Made by a program: the position numbers and the translations under genes. A model generated the notes under the pieces. That model was given only the letters and a program-made list of their open reading frames with translations, was not told the origin of the DNA and searched no databases. A stretch of 64,000 nucleotides of DNA from Negativibacillus massiliensis (GTDB lineage: Bacteria; Bacillota; Clostridia; Oscillospirales; Ruminococcaceae), in NCBI RefSeq assembly GCF_900148495.1, contig NZ_FTRU01000007.1, positions 434,001-498,000 of the forward strand. The letters are read 5' to 3'. Shown here piece by piece: positions 8,926 through 17,265 of this stretch. Numbering within the stretch: the first letter of the stretch is position 1; every line of letters begins with the position of its first letter.

Positions 8926-9216
8926 TTATGGCGTGTCCCCGGATTTTGGCAGGTTTGCAGTTAATTCCGCAGCCCCCGGAAGATGGGACAGGGTAATCAG
9001 AAATGCTTTGACCTCTGCGCCGGAAAGGTTGGAAGCCAGTGGGAAAATCCCCTCCAAAATGGCTCCGCGCTCAATCAGGCGGCGGGTGCGAACCCTGCGT
9101 TCTTCGTTCCGCTGCTTGTTCTCCAAAATCTTCTTGCGGTTTTCAAGCTGCCGGATCTCCTTCAGGACTTCCTCCCGTTCTTCTTTTTGTGGGTGGGCTG
9201 TAATTTTTTCGTTCAT
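8926..9216 (-). CDS. DUF3847-like small mobilization accessory protein
   Basis: The 96-residue product begins MNEKITAHPQKEEREEVL. It has a predicted coiled coil (KEIRQLENRKKILENKQRNEERR) followed by RTRRLIERGAILEG, which resembles DUF3847 proteins that precede MobA/MobL relaxases. ATG 9216 has AAGAGGTG upstream. Being adjacent to the putative oriT and relaxase suggests a MobC-like relaxosome helper (inference). Confidence 0.7.
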   Translation of the reverse strand: MNEKITAHPQKEEREEVLKEIRQLENRKKILENKQRNEERRVRTRRLIERGAILEGIFPLASNLSGAEVKAFLITLSHLPGAAELTANLPKSGDTP

Positions 9217-9244
9217 GTCAGGCACCTCTTTTCTTTGGAAATAC

Positions 9245-9706
9245 TCATAGATTGACCGTCCATTTCTGTCGAGCAAAGTACCGGCGCAGTCTCCGCAGTG
9301 CGGCATGGATGGATTTTCCCGCCTGTGCTGGCGTGATACCCTCCATTGCGGCAATATCTTTCACTTTCATACCCAGCATATAGCGGGCGTGAACACGGCG
9401 AGCCTGCATAGGCGGCAGGGAGGAAATGGCTTCATACAATCGCCGTATCAGTTCTTCGTATTCGGCTAATTCTTCTTTTTCTATCAGGTAGTCCTCCGGC
9501 GATGGCTGCGCCCAGCCGATGGCGGCATTTTCGATTCCATCGTTACAATCGAGGGAATAAAACGCCTTATACCGGAACATCTTGCGATCTCTGGCGGCCT
9601 CGGCTCTCTTGTCCAGAAGAAACGCTTCGACGATCTCATCGGACACCTCCACAAAAATGTCCTCTTTGCAAAATGGATAATATTGTTTGAGATTGATGGT
9701 CTGCAT
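9245..9706 (-). CDS. Sigma-70 region-4-like regulator (copy 1 of 3)
   Basis: The 153-residue protein begins MQTINLKQYYPF and ends in a region-4-type helix-turn-helix (MKVKDIAAMEGITPAQAGKSI then ALRRLRRYF). Residues 65-110 (PSPEDYLIEKEELAEY) match the linker of small sigma-like proteins in Clostridia mobile elements. ATG 9706 is chosen from homology to its neighbour (MKTINL). It is one of three adjacent paralogues on the minus strand; they may direct transcription of IME genes. Confidence 0.78.
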   Translation of the reverse strand: MQTINLKQYYPFCKEDIFVEVSDEIVEAFLLDKRAEAARDRKMFRYKAFYSLDCNDGIENAAIGWAQPSPEDYLIEKEELAEYEELIRRLYEAISSLPPMQARRVHARYMLGMKVKDIAAMEGITPAQAGKSIHAALRRLRRYFARQKWTVNL

Positions 9707-9716
9707 AGGCATGCCC

Positions 9717-10169
9717 TCACTCTGTTTGGAAAAAGCCATCATAGCAGCGGCGCATATTCCGCAGACCTCGACGGATGGCAACGCTGACCTTGCTGCTGTG
9801 GACGCCCTCTATCCGAGAGATTTCCGGCTGCTTGATACCAGCAATGTAGTAGGCGTGAACACGGCGGGCCTGTGTCGGAGTGGCATGAGCCAGAGCCACC
9901 GGCAAAGCTGCAATTAGGTATAGGCGGGTGGTCATTTCTTCTCGTTCCAGCAAAATATCTTCCGGCGATCTGCTGTGTTCCAGTGCGTAATTTTCCAGCC
10001 AGCTGTATGCGTCCAGAGAGTAGTAGGCGCGGTGGTAGACTTTCCGACGCTCATAGTTCTCCATCTCCCGCTTGGCCTGATACATCGCTGCCCATACCTC
10101 GTCCGTAACATCCACAAACTCGTCATGCCGGTAGTGGGGATACATCCACCGCAGATTGATTGTTTTCAT
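9717..10169 (-). CDS. Sigma-70 region-4-like regulator (copy 2 of 3)
   Basis: The 150-residue paralogue of the next gene starts MKTINLRWMYPHYRHDEF, has the YYSLDAYSWLEN and SPEDILLEREE blocks shared with copy 1, and a C-terminal HTH (GIKQPEISRIEGVHSSKVSVAI). It probably recruits RNA polymerase as a sigma-like factor. It overlaps neither neighbour but is separated from copy 1 by about ten bases, implying one operon. Confidence 0.78.
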   Translation of the reverse strand: MKTINLRWMYPHYRHDEFVDVTDEVWAAMYQAKREMENYERRKVYHRAYYSLDAYSWLENYALEHSRSPEDILLEREEMTTRLYLIAALPVALAHATPTQARRVHAYYIAGIKQPEISRIEGVHSSKVSVAIRRGLRNMRRCYDGFFQTE

Positions 10170-10272
10170 AGGCTTACCTCCTGAAAATCGGAGAGGCGGA
10201 CAGCTCGTCCGCTGTCCGCCCCTCGCTGAGATAAGGGAAATGATCCCTTTCACTTGGTAGCCAGAAAACAGG

Positions 10273-10686
10273 TCATTCGTTAAGCCTGTTCTCAAAGAAA
10301 TTTATAAATTTTTTTCTGACCGCCTCCACACTTTGATACACAGCCACTTTGGAGCAGCCGCACAGCACACCAATCTCTGCAAGGCTCAGCCCGTCAAGCG
10401 CATAGAGCAGGAACCGGCGGCGCTGGGCCTCGGTACAGGTGTCCAGAACAGCCATCAGCTCATGCAGCGTTTCCATGCGGCAAAGGTATTCCTCCGGCGT
10501 TTCGCCGTAGACCCCTACACCCTCGGTGGTAATGATGTACTCGTCAAACTCCCGGCCATCCCAATGCCGCCGCTGTTCATGGAACAGGTTCTCCGTTTTA
10601 TGATCGGCCCGGTCAAGAAATTCATAGACTTCCAGCGTAACCTCCACGGCCACAGCTTGTCCGTTATAATTGATGGTAACTTCCAT
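10273..10686 (-). CDS. Sigma-70 region-4-like regulator (copy 3 of 3)
   Basis: The 137-residue protein begins MEVTINYNGQAVAVEVTLEV, more diverged than copies 1 and 2. Its C-terminal HTH reads DGLSLAEIGVLCGCSKVAVYQ and is followed by RKKFINFF. GGAGGAAAG before ATG 10686 decides the start. The TPEEYL block corresponds to SPEDYL of copy 1. It is the first gene of the tandem trio on the minus strand. Confidence 0.78.
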   Translation of the reverse strand: MEVTINYNGQAVAVEVTLEVYEFLDRADHKTENLFHEQRRHWDGREFDEYIITTEGVGVYGETPEEYLCRMETLHELMAVLDTCTEAQRRRFLLYALDGLSLAEIGVLCGCSKVAVYQSVEAVRKKFINFFENRLNE

Positions 10687-11141
10687 CTGTCTTTCCTCCA
10701 TTCAGATTTTTTTGGTAAATCTGAATGGGGCGGCGGAGAACGGCACTGGGGCCAGGGTTCGGGCCATGCTGGCCCGATGTTTCGGCTCCATAGGGACAAA
10801 AAAGCGCCCGGACGGCATAAAGCCATACGAGCGTAATAGAGTATATTTTGCTGTTTAGTTACATGGTATAGTGCATACTTCTGACCGCATTGCTCCGCTG
10901 CTGGGAACAGGCTTTTTTTAGCTGGTGCAGGTCATGGGGACTGTGAAAAAAGGCAAAAATAGACACGGCGGCAATCCTCCTATGTGCCGCCGTGGATTTA
11001 CACGGTGTTAGGTCGTCGTTAGATTGGGATAGACGAAAAGAAACGGCGGCTCTGATCTTCTCAAAGCCGCCGCTTCATAGGCGCGTGGAAATGTGTCTGC
11101 TGTACGACGGCTTTTTTCTTTTGCCGTCGTGCGGCAGAATG
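10687..11141. other. Hairpin-rich gap between sigma-like trio and resistance operon
   Basis: No gene is visible. The stretch holds several inverted repeats: TTCAGATTT/AAATCTGAA at about 10702-10726, CGGCGGCA with TGCCGCCG around 10970-10993, GGCGGCT with AGCCGCC around 11043-11072, and GACGGC with GCCGTC around 11106-11130. The last three look like back-to-back terminators for the lipoprotein end of the resistance operon. Confidence 0.5.
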
Positions 11142-11603
11142 TTATTCAATATTCAATTCAATGTTTCCAGTAAAGTCCTCACACTCAATGCCGATATAAT
11201 TTCCACCATCAGGAAGTGTAATTGTGTCACTATAAGTTCCGGTTGTTTCAATCAAAGTGACTGCTTCATCCGATCCAGAAATCCAAAATACTTTTGCAGT
11301 ACCTTCCGTAACCTCCAAAGTGCAGTCAATAGACAGCTCCTTACCGGCTTCTCTTTTTATGGAAGTTCCTCCGAACACATACTCTGTATCTGAAAAATTC
11401 TCATAATCAGCCGTATAAGTTCCCGTATAATCATCGATCCCTTTTTCTTTTGTTCCTTCCAAAGATAACTTTCCTGTAAGCTCTATGGTTCCAGCCGACT
11501 GAACGATATTATTATAATGATCGAGAATTTCATCTTTTGAACAGCCAGAAAGCATAAAACTTCCAAAAAGAACAAATGCCAATGCTAAAACTGTTTTCTT
11601 CAT
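11142..11603 (-). CDS. Lipoprotein, possible LanI-like immunity protein
   Basis: The 153-residue protein has a signal peptide (MKKTVLALAFVLFGSFML) and lipobox LSGC with cysteine 21, so it should be lipid-anchored outside the membrane. The mature part is acidic and rich in threonine and beta-strand pattern (IELTGKLSLEGT, TVTLIETTG-like repeats). It directly follows two ABC permease genes and is the last gene of a transporter plus two-component operon. By position it could be an immunity lipoprotein that binds the peptide sensed by the system. No sequence family is recognised. Confidence 0.7.
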   Translation of the reverse strand: MKKTVLALAFVLFGSFMLSGCSKDEILDHYNNIVQSAGTIELTGKLSLEGTKEKGIDDYTGTYTADYENFSDTEYVFGGTSIKREAGKELSIDCTLEVTEGTAKVFWISGSDEAVTLIETTGTYSDTITLPDGGNYIGIECEDFTGNIELNIE

Positions 11604-11610
11604 AAAATCA

Positions 11611-12390
11611 TCACCAGCCTTTCTTTGGTGCTACCTTTTTGGCCTTTTTCTTTGTTTGGGTTGCTTCTCGCTCTTTCATGCACAAAATCAAGATGGCAGA
11701 AATAACGACAGCAAGCACAAGACTGCAAGAACAGGTTCCGATATTCCAGTTGACTGCGGTATCATAGCTACGGTAGCCTACCATTCCGAGACTTGCGGTA
11801 ATCGGATAAAGGTTTGCTAATGTCATATTTCCTGCGGCAAACATCCCTCCATATCCATAGACAAAAGCAATGATTACACCGACTAAAAAGCTACCTGCCC
11901 TCCGACAAGTAAGAGCGATAATCGGTAGAACCGCAAGGTATAAAAAGAAATTAACCGCGGTAATCTGCAAGATTGCTTTTAGTGCTAAGGAAATTTCAAA
12001 GCCGGGAAATCCCACAATCATTTCTGCTATGATTGTAAACAGGCTGCATATCAGCCCGAAAATAATAGACAATACGCCGCACACAATCAATTTTCCGGTC
12101 AGCAGTTTCTTAAAAGAGATCGGCACAGTCAGAATATTTTTCAATGTGTCATCCGTCTGCTCACGAGAAATCATATATCCAGCAATTAGGCTGATACACA
12201 TCGGAAAAATCATGGACATATTGTTTTTGATGACCTGTTCTGTAAGATAGGCGAAATCCCAAACGGAACCATCATTCGCCATAGAGGTAAACAAGGTCAG
12301 CAGGACGGATAGGAGCATGAGCGCAACGCCCGCCCAAAGGATATGATACCTTTTCAATTTATAAAATTCTGTTTTTACAATGCGAACCAT
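11611..12390 (-). CDS. ABC-2 permease, lantibiotic-immunity type (LanG-like)
   Basis: The 259-residue integral membrane protein begins MVRIVKTEFYKLKRYHIL, with six hydrophobic segments and a lysine-rich tail (KKKAKKVAPKK). The short length, the early TEFYKLKR stretch and pairing with a second equally sized permease are the pattern of the EG subunits of LanFEG/CprABC-type exporters, which remove membrane-active peptides. Its start is two bases from the end of the other permease, so they are co-translated. Confidence 0.85.
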   Translation of the reverse strand: MVRIVKTEFYKLKRYHILWAGVALMLLSVLLTLFTSMANDGSVWDFAYLTEQVIKNNMSMIFPMCISLIAGYMISREQTDDTLKNILTVPISFKKLLTGKLIVCGVLSIIFGLICSLFTIIAEMIVGFPGFEISLALKAILQITAVNFFLYLAVLPIIALTCRRAGSFLVGVIIAFVYGYGGMFAAGNMTLANLYPITASLGMVGYRSYDTAVNWNIGTCSCSLVLAVVISAILILCMKEREATQTKKKAKKVAPKKGW

Positions 12391-12392
12391 GT

Positions 12393-13178
12393 TTATTCCC
12401 CCCTCTGTTTATATAATCTGTCAATCAGTAAGAACGAAACTAATGCCATAATCCCAAGAATGAATACAACTTGAAATGTTGAAGGAATTAGCCCTGCCAT
12501 TTGCTCCAAGTCCATTTTTATTCCATGAGCCGCCATATCTCCTGCACTCCAAAATGTAGTCAGCGGCGTGGGCAGAAGCCATAACATGGTTTTAGGCAGT
12601 GTGTCAAACAATGCAGTAGCACTCATGTTCAGAACACTGTAAAAGACACACAGTAAAATGGAAAAAACATAGGTCTTACTAAAAAAGACAACAAGGACAA
12701 TCAACGGGAGTGTTCCTGCCGTAATGAAAATTCCTGTTTCAACCGCTAAAAACAATTTATAGCCTATTCCATAAACTTCTAATGTTCCAAATCCACAGAG
12801 AATTGTTGCCAGCGTAGAAGCTACACAAAAGATAATTCCAAAGAGAAAGAGGACAATAATCTTTGCAAGTACCATTTGCGTACTGGTTACGGGAATTGTA
12901 CGCAGATTTTTGAATGTATCGTTGTCGCGTTCCATAAAGAACAGGATAGCGGCAATCACTCCGATAATGCAGGGCAGTAAAAACTGGATACCATACCCCA
13001 GCACCATATTAAAAAGTCCATCAAAAGCATCTGCCTGATCCGTATATCGCTCCATCATAGAAGGCGTTGTCATCAGATAAGTCAGCGGGATTGGAAACAG
13101 GAAAGCAGCCAGAATAATCAGCGGAATAAATTTCTTCCGTTTCAATTTCAAAAATTCGCATTTGATTAGTTTAAGCAA
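12393..13178 (-). CDS. ABC-2 permease, lantibiotic-immunity type (LanE-like)
   Basis: The 261-residue membrane protein starts MLKLIKCEFLKLKRKKF, again the EFLKLKR opening of LanE/LanG permeases, with six predicted helices. It overlaps the ATPase gene by eight bases. With the other permease it should form the membrane channel of a peptide-immunity exporter. It resembles its partner in length and topology but not closely in sequence, as usual for LanE versus LanG. Confidence 0.85.
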   Translation of the reverse strand: MLKLIKCEFLKLKRKKFIPLIILAAFLFPIPLTYLMTTPSMMERYTDQADAFDGLFNMVLGYGIQFLLPCIIGVIAAILFFMERDNDTFKNLRTIPVTSTQMVLAKIIVLFLFGIIFCVASTLATILCGFGTLEVYGIGYKLFLAVETGIFITAGTLPLIVLVVFFSKTYVFSILLCVFYSVLNMSATALFDTLPKTMLWLLPTPLTTFWSAGDMAAHGIKMDLEQMAGLIPSTFQVVFILGIMALVSFLLIDRLYKQRGE

Positions 13179-14097
13179 TTCCTTCGCCCCCTGTCACACG
13201 CTTGAAGTAATCTTCAAGACTTTCTTCACAAGTATGCGCCTCCGATACCTCCAATCCGTTTTCTACAAAGGCAGTTACAATTTTCCCAACAGGCAGATCA
13301 AGGTTGTGCAGGCGCAGATTGTGGTCGTCCTGTATAGAGAAATGATTTTCATGGAAATTGCGTTCCAAAATTCTTGCCGCCTGTGCAGTATCCGAAAGCG
13401 TAAAACGGATATGCTTACTGCTTTTTTGCTCCAGCTCAGCAAGGCTTTCTTCTTCCAGCAATGCTCCGTGGTCGATAATTCCAATATCGTCAGCCAGCAA
13501 GGAAATCTCCGAAAGAATGTGACTGGAAATCAAAATGGTTTTTCCTCTTGCGTCGCAAAGCTCCCGAATAAAGGAGCGTACTTCTGCAATACCGATGGGA
13601 TCGAGACCGTTGATCGGCTCATCCAAAATTAAAAGTTCCGGATCGTGCATAACAGCAAGAGCGATGGCAAGCCGCTGCTTCATACCAAGAGAATACTGTG
13701 AAAAGAGCTTTTTATCTTTGTAGGGCAGTCCTACCAGATCCAGAGCGTCTTTGATGGCATGATTGTTTGGTACGCCCCGCAGGGTAGCAAAGATACGCAG
13801 GTTCTCTGTGCCGGTCAGGTTGGGATAAAAGCCGGGGGACTCGATCAGACTGCCAATACGGGGCAGCAACTTCTTTTCATTCCCCTGTAAAGACTTTCCC
13901 CAGATTTTGACCTCCCCGGAAGTCGGCTTCGTTAAGCCCAACAACATTTTCATGGTAGTGGTTTTTCCGGCTCCGTTTCTGCCCAGCAGACCATAAATTC
14001 TCCCACGCTTCACATGGATATTTAAGTCAGCCACACTCTTTTGAGAGCCGTATTGCTTCGTCAGATTTTTTGTTTCAATGATGTAATTTGTATCCAT
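13171..14097 (-). CDS. ABC transporter ATPase, lantibiotic-immunity type (LanF-like)
   Basis: The 308-residue ATPase begins MDTNYIIETKNLTKQYG. Walker A is GRNGAGKTT (residues 37-45), the signature is YSLGMKQR near 135, Walker B is LLILDEPINGLDP, and the switch histidine is in SSHIL. ATG 14097 follows CAGGAGG; an upstream in-frame start at 14133 lacks support. It powers the two downstream permeases. The LanF/BcrA-type ATPase with two permeases and an adjacent sensor kinase fits self-protection against lantibiotic-like peptides. Confidence 0.9.
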   Translation of the reverse strand: MDTNYIIETKNLTKQYGSQKSVADLNIHVKRGRIYGLLGRNGAGKTTTMKMLLGLTKPTSGEVKIWGKSLQGNEKKLLPRIGSLIESPGFYPNLTGTENLRIFATLRGVPNNHAIKDALDLVGLPYKDKKLFSQYSLGMKQRLAIALAVMHDPELLILDEPINGLDPIGIAEVRSFIRELCDARGKTILISSHILSEISLLADDIGIIDHGALLEEESLAELEQKSSKHIRFTLSDTAQAARILERNFHENHFSIQDDHNLRLHNLDLPVGKIVTAFVENGLEVSEAHTCEESLEDYFKRVTGGEGIA

Positions 14098-14232
14098 ATT
14101 CAAAACCTCCTGTTCTGTAAGGTATTCTATCACGCCAACCTTGCATTAACCTTGCCGCAACCTTGCATTAACCTTGCAATTTGAAATCCGGCAAAAATGA
14201 CAAAGGTTCCCGCCATAAAGACGGGAACCCGC

Positions 14233-15150
14233 TTAAATCTCCAAAGGAAAAAGCAACATAAATTCAGTTCCTTCTCCCGGAAAACTTTCAACTGTTATGC
14301 TTCCACCCATCTTTTCTACAAGCTGATGGACAATAGAAAGGCCAAGTCCGCTACCTTTTTCGGAGCGTCCTTTATCACATTTATAAAGCCGTTCAAAAAT
14401 GTGTTTCAAATCGTCTTTTTCAATCCCTACACCATTATCCGCCAGCAGCAGCTCCATGTGATTTCCCTGCTTTGACAGGGCAATTTTAATTTTGTCCGCA
14501 TGGCTGTGAGCAATTACATTTTGAATGAGATTATTGATGATCCTCATATAGCTGTCCATATCCAATCTTACCCGGACAGGCTGTTCAGGAATATCAATGT
14601 CATAATCAACCTGTTTATCCTCAAAAATCGGTATCCAGTCGATCAGGATATTTCTTGTCAGCTCTGCGGCCTCAAGGCTCTGGATCTCCAAAGCAAACTC
14701 GTTGGAATTTAACTTGAACCAGTCAAAAAGCACATCAATATATTCTTTCAGATCGTGGGCCTTCCGGCGGGCGGTTTCGATATAGTCATCCCGGTCTTTT
14801 CCCGTGACAAGCCCTTTGTGTGCGGCGTCAAGATACCCAATCAGAGTGGTAAGGGGTGTCCGGACATCATGGGAAAGGCTCGTCATAAGCTGGCGGTTGG
14901 TTTCCTCTGTCTGCCGGACAATCGAAAGTCTGCTTTCATAGGCCACAACGATCTCATTGATTTCATAGGCAAGAGGGGCTGTCAGTTCATTTGTTGCAGA
15001 CAGAATACGCCGATTGCCATTTCCGTTTTTCACATCAACCAACACATTGGTCATTTCTGCTATTTGTTTTTTTACACGCTGAACTAAAACAATGGAAGTC
15101 AACACAGCCCCAATAGCAATCACAACGGACAAGAAAACGATGATTTCCAT
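14233..15150 (-). CDS. Sensor histidine kinase with a single membrane helix
   Basis: The 305-residue kinase has one N-terminal membrane helix (about residues 2-23) and no extracellular sensor domain. The phospho-acceptor His94 lies in SLSHDVRTPLT. The ATP-binding domain has N (NLIQNVIAHS), G1 (DNGVGIE) and G2 (KGSGLGLSIV) boxes. Kinases without sensor domains next to peptide transporters usually sense through the transporter. The gene follows the response regulator by five bases and precedes the transporter operon by about 135 bases. Confidence 0.9.
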   Translation of the reverse strand: MEIIVFLSVVIAIGAVLTSIVLVQRVKKQIAEMTNVLVDVKNGNGNRRILSATNELTAPLAYEINEIVVAYESRLSIVRQTEETNRQLMTSLSHDVRTPLTTLIGYLDAAHKGLVTGKDRDDYIETARRKAHDLKEYIDVLFDWFKLNSNEFALEIQSLEAAELTRNILIDWIPIFEDKQVDYDIDIPEQPVRVRLDMDSYMRIINNLIQNVIAHSHADKIKIALSKQGNHMELLLADNGVGIEKDDLKHIFERLYKCDKGRSEKGSGLGLSIVHQLVEKMGGSITVESFPGEGTEFMLLFPLEI

Positions 15151-15155
15151 GCTGG

Positions 15156-15848
15156 CTACACCTCCTTATTAAACCGGTAGCCAATCCCTTTGACCGTTTG
15201 TATATACTTTGGGCTTGAAGGATTGACTTCTAATTTTTTACGAAGCCGACTGATGATCGCCATAATGTTGCTGTCGTCATAGAAATATTCTTCACCCCAT
15301 ACTTCCTCATAAATCTGCTGTTTGGTCAAAATTTTTCCTTGATGCTTTGCACAGTACAGGAGCAGATCAAATTCCTTTGGCGGAAGTTCAAAAGTGCCGT
15401 TTGCCGTCGTAACAGAACGATTTTCAAGGTCAATCTGCAATCCGTCAAAATCCAGTTTTTGCACAGCTCCGGCTTGCTGATTAAAGCGAGTGTAGCGGCG
15501 AATGAGAGAAACAATTCGGGCAATCAGTTCGTCCATATCAAACGGTTTTGTCAGATAATCGTCCGCCCCAGCCCGTAATCCCCGCACTTTAGAAATGCTG
15601 TCATTTTTGGATGTAAACATCAAAATCGGCAGGCTGTTCTCTTTGCGGATTTCTTCCAGCGTTTCAAAACCATCCATACCGGGCATCATCACATCCAGCA
15701 CCACAAGCTGATACTCCTGGTCTTTTAATTTCTGCAAGCCCTCTTTTCCGGTATTACAAAAATCAGCTTCTATATGTTCCGATTGTACGCTGCGTTTAAT
15801 CAAAGCGCACAGTTCTCTGTCATCATCTATAATCAAAATTTTATTCAT
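15156..15848 (-). CDS. OmpR-family response regulator
   Basis: The 230-residue regulator has a receiver domain with acidic pocket IIDDD, phospho-acceptor Asp52 (LDVMMPGMDG) and Lys101 (LTKPFD). A C-terminal winged helix follows (PPKEFDLLLYCAKH, DSNIMAIISRLRKKL, TVKGIGYRF). ATG 15848 is the family start; the frame extends 24 codons upstream without support. It should activate the downstream LanFEG-like operon when the partner kinase senses peptide. Confidence 0.92.
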   Translation of the reverse strand: MNKILIIDDDRELCALIKRSVQSEHIEADFCNTGKEGLQKLKDQEYQLVVLDVMMPGMDGFETLEEIRKENSLPILMFTSKNDSISKVRGLRAGADDYLTKPFDMDELIARIVSLIRRYTRFNQQAGAVQKLDFDGLQIDLENRSVTTANGTFELPPKEFDLLLYCAKHQGKILTKQQIYEEVWGEEYFYDDSNIMAIISRLRKKLEVNPSSPKYIQTVKGIGYRFNKEV

Positions 15849-16029
15849 GGCGCAGTTCCTTTCCTTGTTTTGTCCGACCATCAATCGGCTTCTCCGCAGT
15901 TTTTGGGAGAAGCCAAACACCAGCCATTTTCACAGCGCCGGGGATACGCCCTCCGGCGCAATAATAATTTACCCTACGAGGTGTTACGCCCCATTTCTCG
16001 GCGGCCTCTTTCAATGTCATATAGTCCAT
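15841..16029 (-). CDS. Small MerR/excisionase-type HTH protein
   Basis: The 62-residue protein starts MDYMTLKEAAEKWGVTPRRVNYYC, a helix-turn-helix of the kind used by excisionases and MerR-like regulators, followed by GRIPGAVKMAGVWLLPK. Its end overlaps the response-regulator start, so it heads the regulator-kinase operon. It may control the operon or assist IME excision. Confidence 0.75.
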   Translation of the reverse strand: MDYMTLKEAAEKWGVTPRRVNYYCAGGRIPGAVKMAGVWLLPKTAEKPIDGRTKQGKELRHE

Positions 16030-16173
16030 TTCGCACCTCCATAGGATATATTATAGTTCTCTTTCTCGAACAATGCAAGAAACGAAATATGAATTATAAA
16101 CTTCAACTAACCTGCATATAGCAACATTCCACGGGCAAAGTATGAATTATACAATGTAACCGGGTGATGTTAT

Positions 16174-16542
16174 ATGGCGAAAGTTGAAGATTGTCCCGGT
16201 TTTGAAACCTTCGGCGCAGATGTCAAAGCCGCACGAGAGGCAAAGCGTCTGGCACGAAAAACATTGGCAGAAATGGTTGGGATTGAATGGCGGTATCTTG
16301 CCAACATTGAGAATCAAGGTGCGATTCCGAGCCTGCCTGTGATGATCCAGTTGATTAAGATCTGCGGACTTCCTGTGGAACGGTATTTTAACCCGGAGAT
16401 CATGCGGGAAGAAAGCGAACAGCGGCAACGGGTCAGCCACAAGCTGAAGCTTTGCCCTGAAGAATACCTGCCGATTATCGAAGGTGCCATAGACGGGGCG
16501 CTCAAAATGGAACACACTGCGAAGCAGAAGGAGGACGCATAA
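16174..16542 (+). CDS. XRE-family transcriptional regulator
   Basis: The 122-residue protein has an N-terminal Cro/CI-type HTH (DVKAAREAKRLARKTLAEMVGIEWRYLANIE split over two helices) and GAIPSLPVMIQLIKICGLPVERYF, typical of the family. ATG 16174 is preceded by GGGTGATG. It is divergent from the resistance operon with a roughly 145-base AT-rich gap that probably holds both promoters. Confidence 0.85.
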   Translation: MAKVEDCPGFETFGADVKAAREAKRLARKTLAEMVGIEWRYLANIENQGAIPSLPVMIQLIKICGLPVERYFNPEIMREESEQRQRVSHKLKLCPEEYLPIIEGAIDGALKMEHTAKQKEDA

Positions 16543-16569
16543 TCGCGGCCTCCTTCTGGCGTTTCTATA

Positions 16570-16869
16570 TCAAGTTTCCCGGCACTTTTCCCAAAGTTCC
16601 CGGCACCTCTGCTGGATTTCTCCGGTTTCTGTCACAGTCAGCTCGCGGTCATTTCCGGTAATCTTATCTTCCAGAAAGTTGGCGTATGTACCCAACAAAG
16701 CGTTCCGTAAATCCTCCGGAGTTTTCTGTATTTCGGCGCTGTACCAGTCATTCCGGTGAGGTTCCCATGCCATCAATGTATAACCGTGGCTGGTCTGCAC
16801 CACCTCATACAGAGGATCATCATCCAGATATGCCTGAAACACTTTCAAAACCTTTTCAAAGGTCAGCAT
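16570..16869 (-). CDS. Hypothetical IME protein
   Basis: The 99-residue acidic protein begins MLTFEKVLKVFQAYLDDD and contains TSHGYTLMAWEPHRNDWYS, an arrangement often seen in small mobile-element proteins beside TnpV. GGGAGGTG precedes ATG 16869. No catalytic motif or membrane helix is seen and the family is not recognised. Confidence 0.6.
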   Translation of the reverse strand: MLTFEKVLKVFQAYLDDDPLYEVVQTSHGYTLMAWEPHRNDWYSAEIQKTPEDLRNALLGTYANFLEDKITGNDRELTVTETGEIQQRCRELWEKCRET

Positions 16870-16885
16870 TTCCCGCACCTCCCAT

Positions 16886-17245
16886 TCAGCTGCAAATCAG
16901 TTCCCTGATTAAAATTTCCTCAATCTGTGCCGTTAATGTGTTCATCAGCCCCACCCAACGCATAGGATCACAGGCTTTCAGTTCCTCCGTGACACCCGCA
17001 GCCTCCATCATGTGAGGTAACATGGTGTCCATACGCTCCTGCGCTGTCCGGTCAATCTCTAACAGGTGTGGATACAACTTCTCGCTCATCAGCAGTTGGT
17101 TGTAGAGAATAGGACGATGTTCCTTCAGGTAGGATTTTCGCATCCTGCCGTACTTGCCGATAGAAGTTTCCGGCTGTTCAGAAAGTTTTAGGTTGGGTAT
17201 ATCATAATCTCCACAACGAATGTAAGTCAACTTATTCATATTCAT
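16886..17245 (-). CDS. TnpV-like transposon protein of the IME
   Basis: The 119-residue protein carries the TnpV signature GDYDIPNLKL then GKYGRMRKSYLKEHRP, PHLLEIDRTAQER, and a terminal MNTLTAQIEEI. It is homologous to the overprinted gene at 55335-55682 in this window, which shares GDYxIPNLxL, GKYGRMR, PHLxEI and MNxLxAQxEE. TnpV accompanies TnpX/TndX recombinases in Tn4451-like elements, but its role is not established. It follows the recombinase gene by about twenty bases. Confidence 0.85.
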   Translation of the reverse strand: MNMNKLTYIRCGDYDIPNLKLSEQPETSIGKYGRMRKSYLKEHRPILYNQLLMSEKLYPHLLEIDRTAQERMDTMLPHMMEAAGVTEELKACDPMRWVGLMNTLTAQIEEILIRELICS

Positions 17246-17265
17246 GCTCCTTTGCTCCGTGATGG

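Noticed and set aside
7869..8996. 375-codon plus-strand open frame opposite the MobA/MobL relaxase
   Set aside because: It is antisense to a clear relaxase gene with conserved motifs and has no ribosome-binding site or recognisable domain; it is open only because of codon bias on the other strand.
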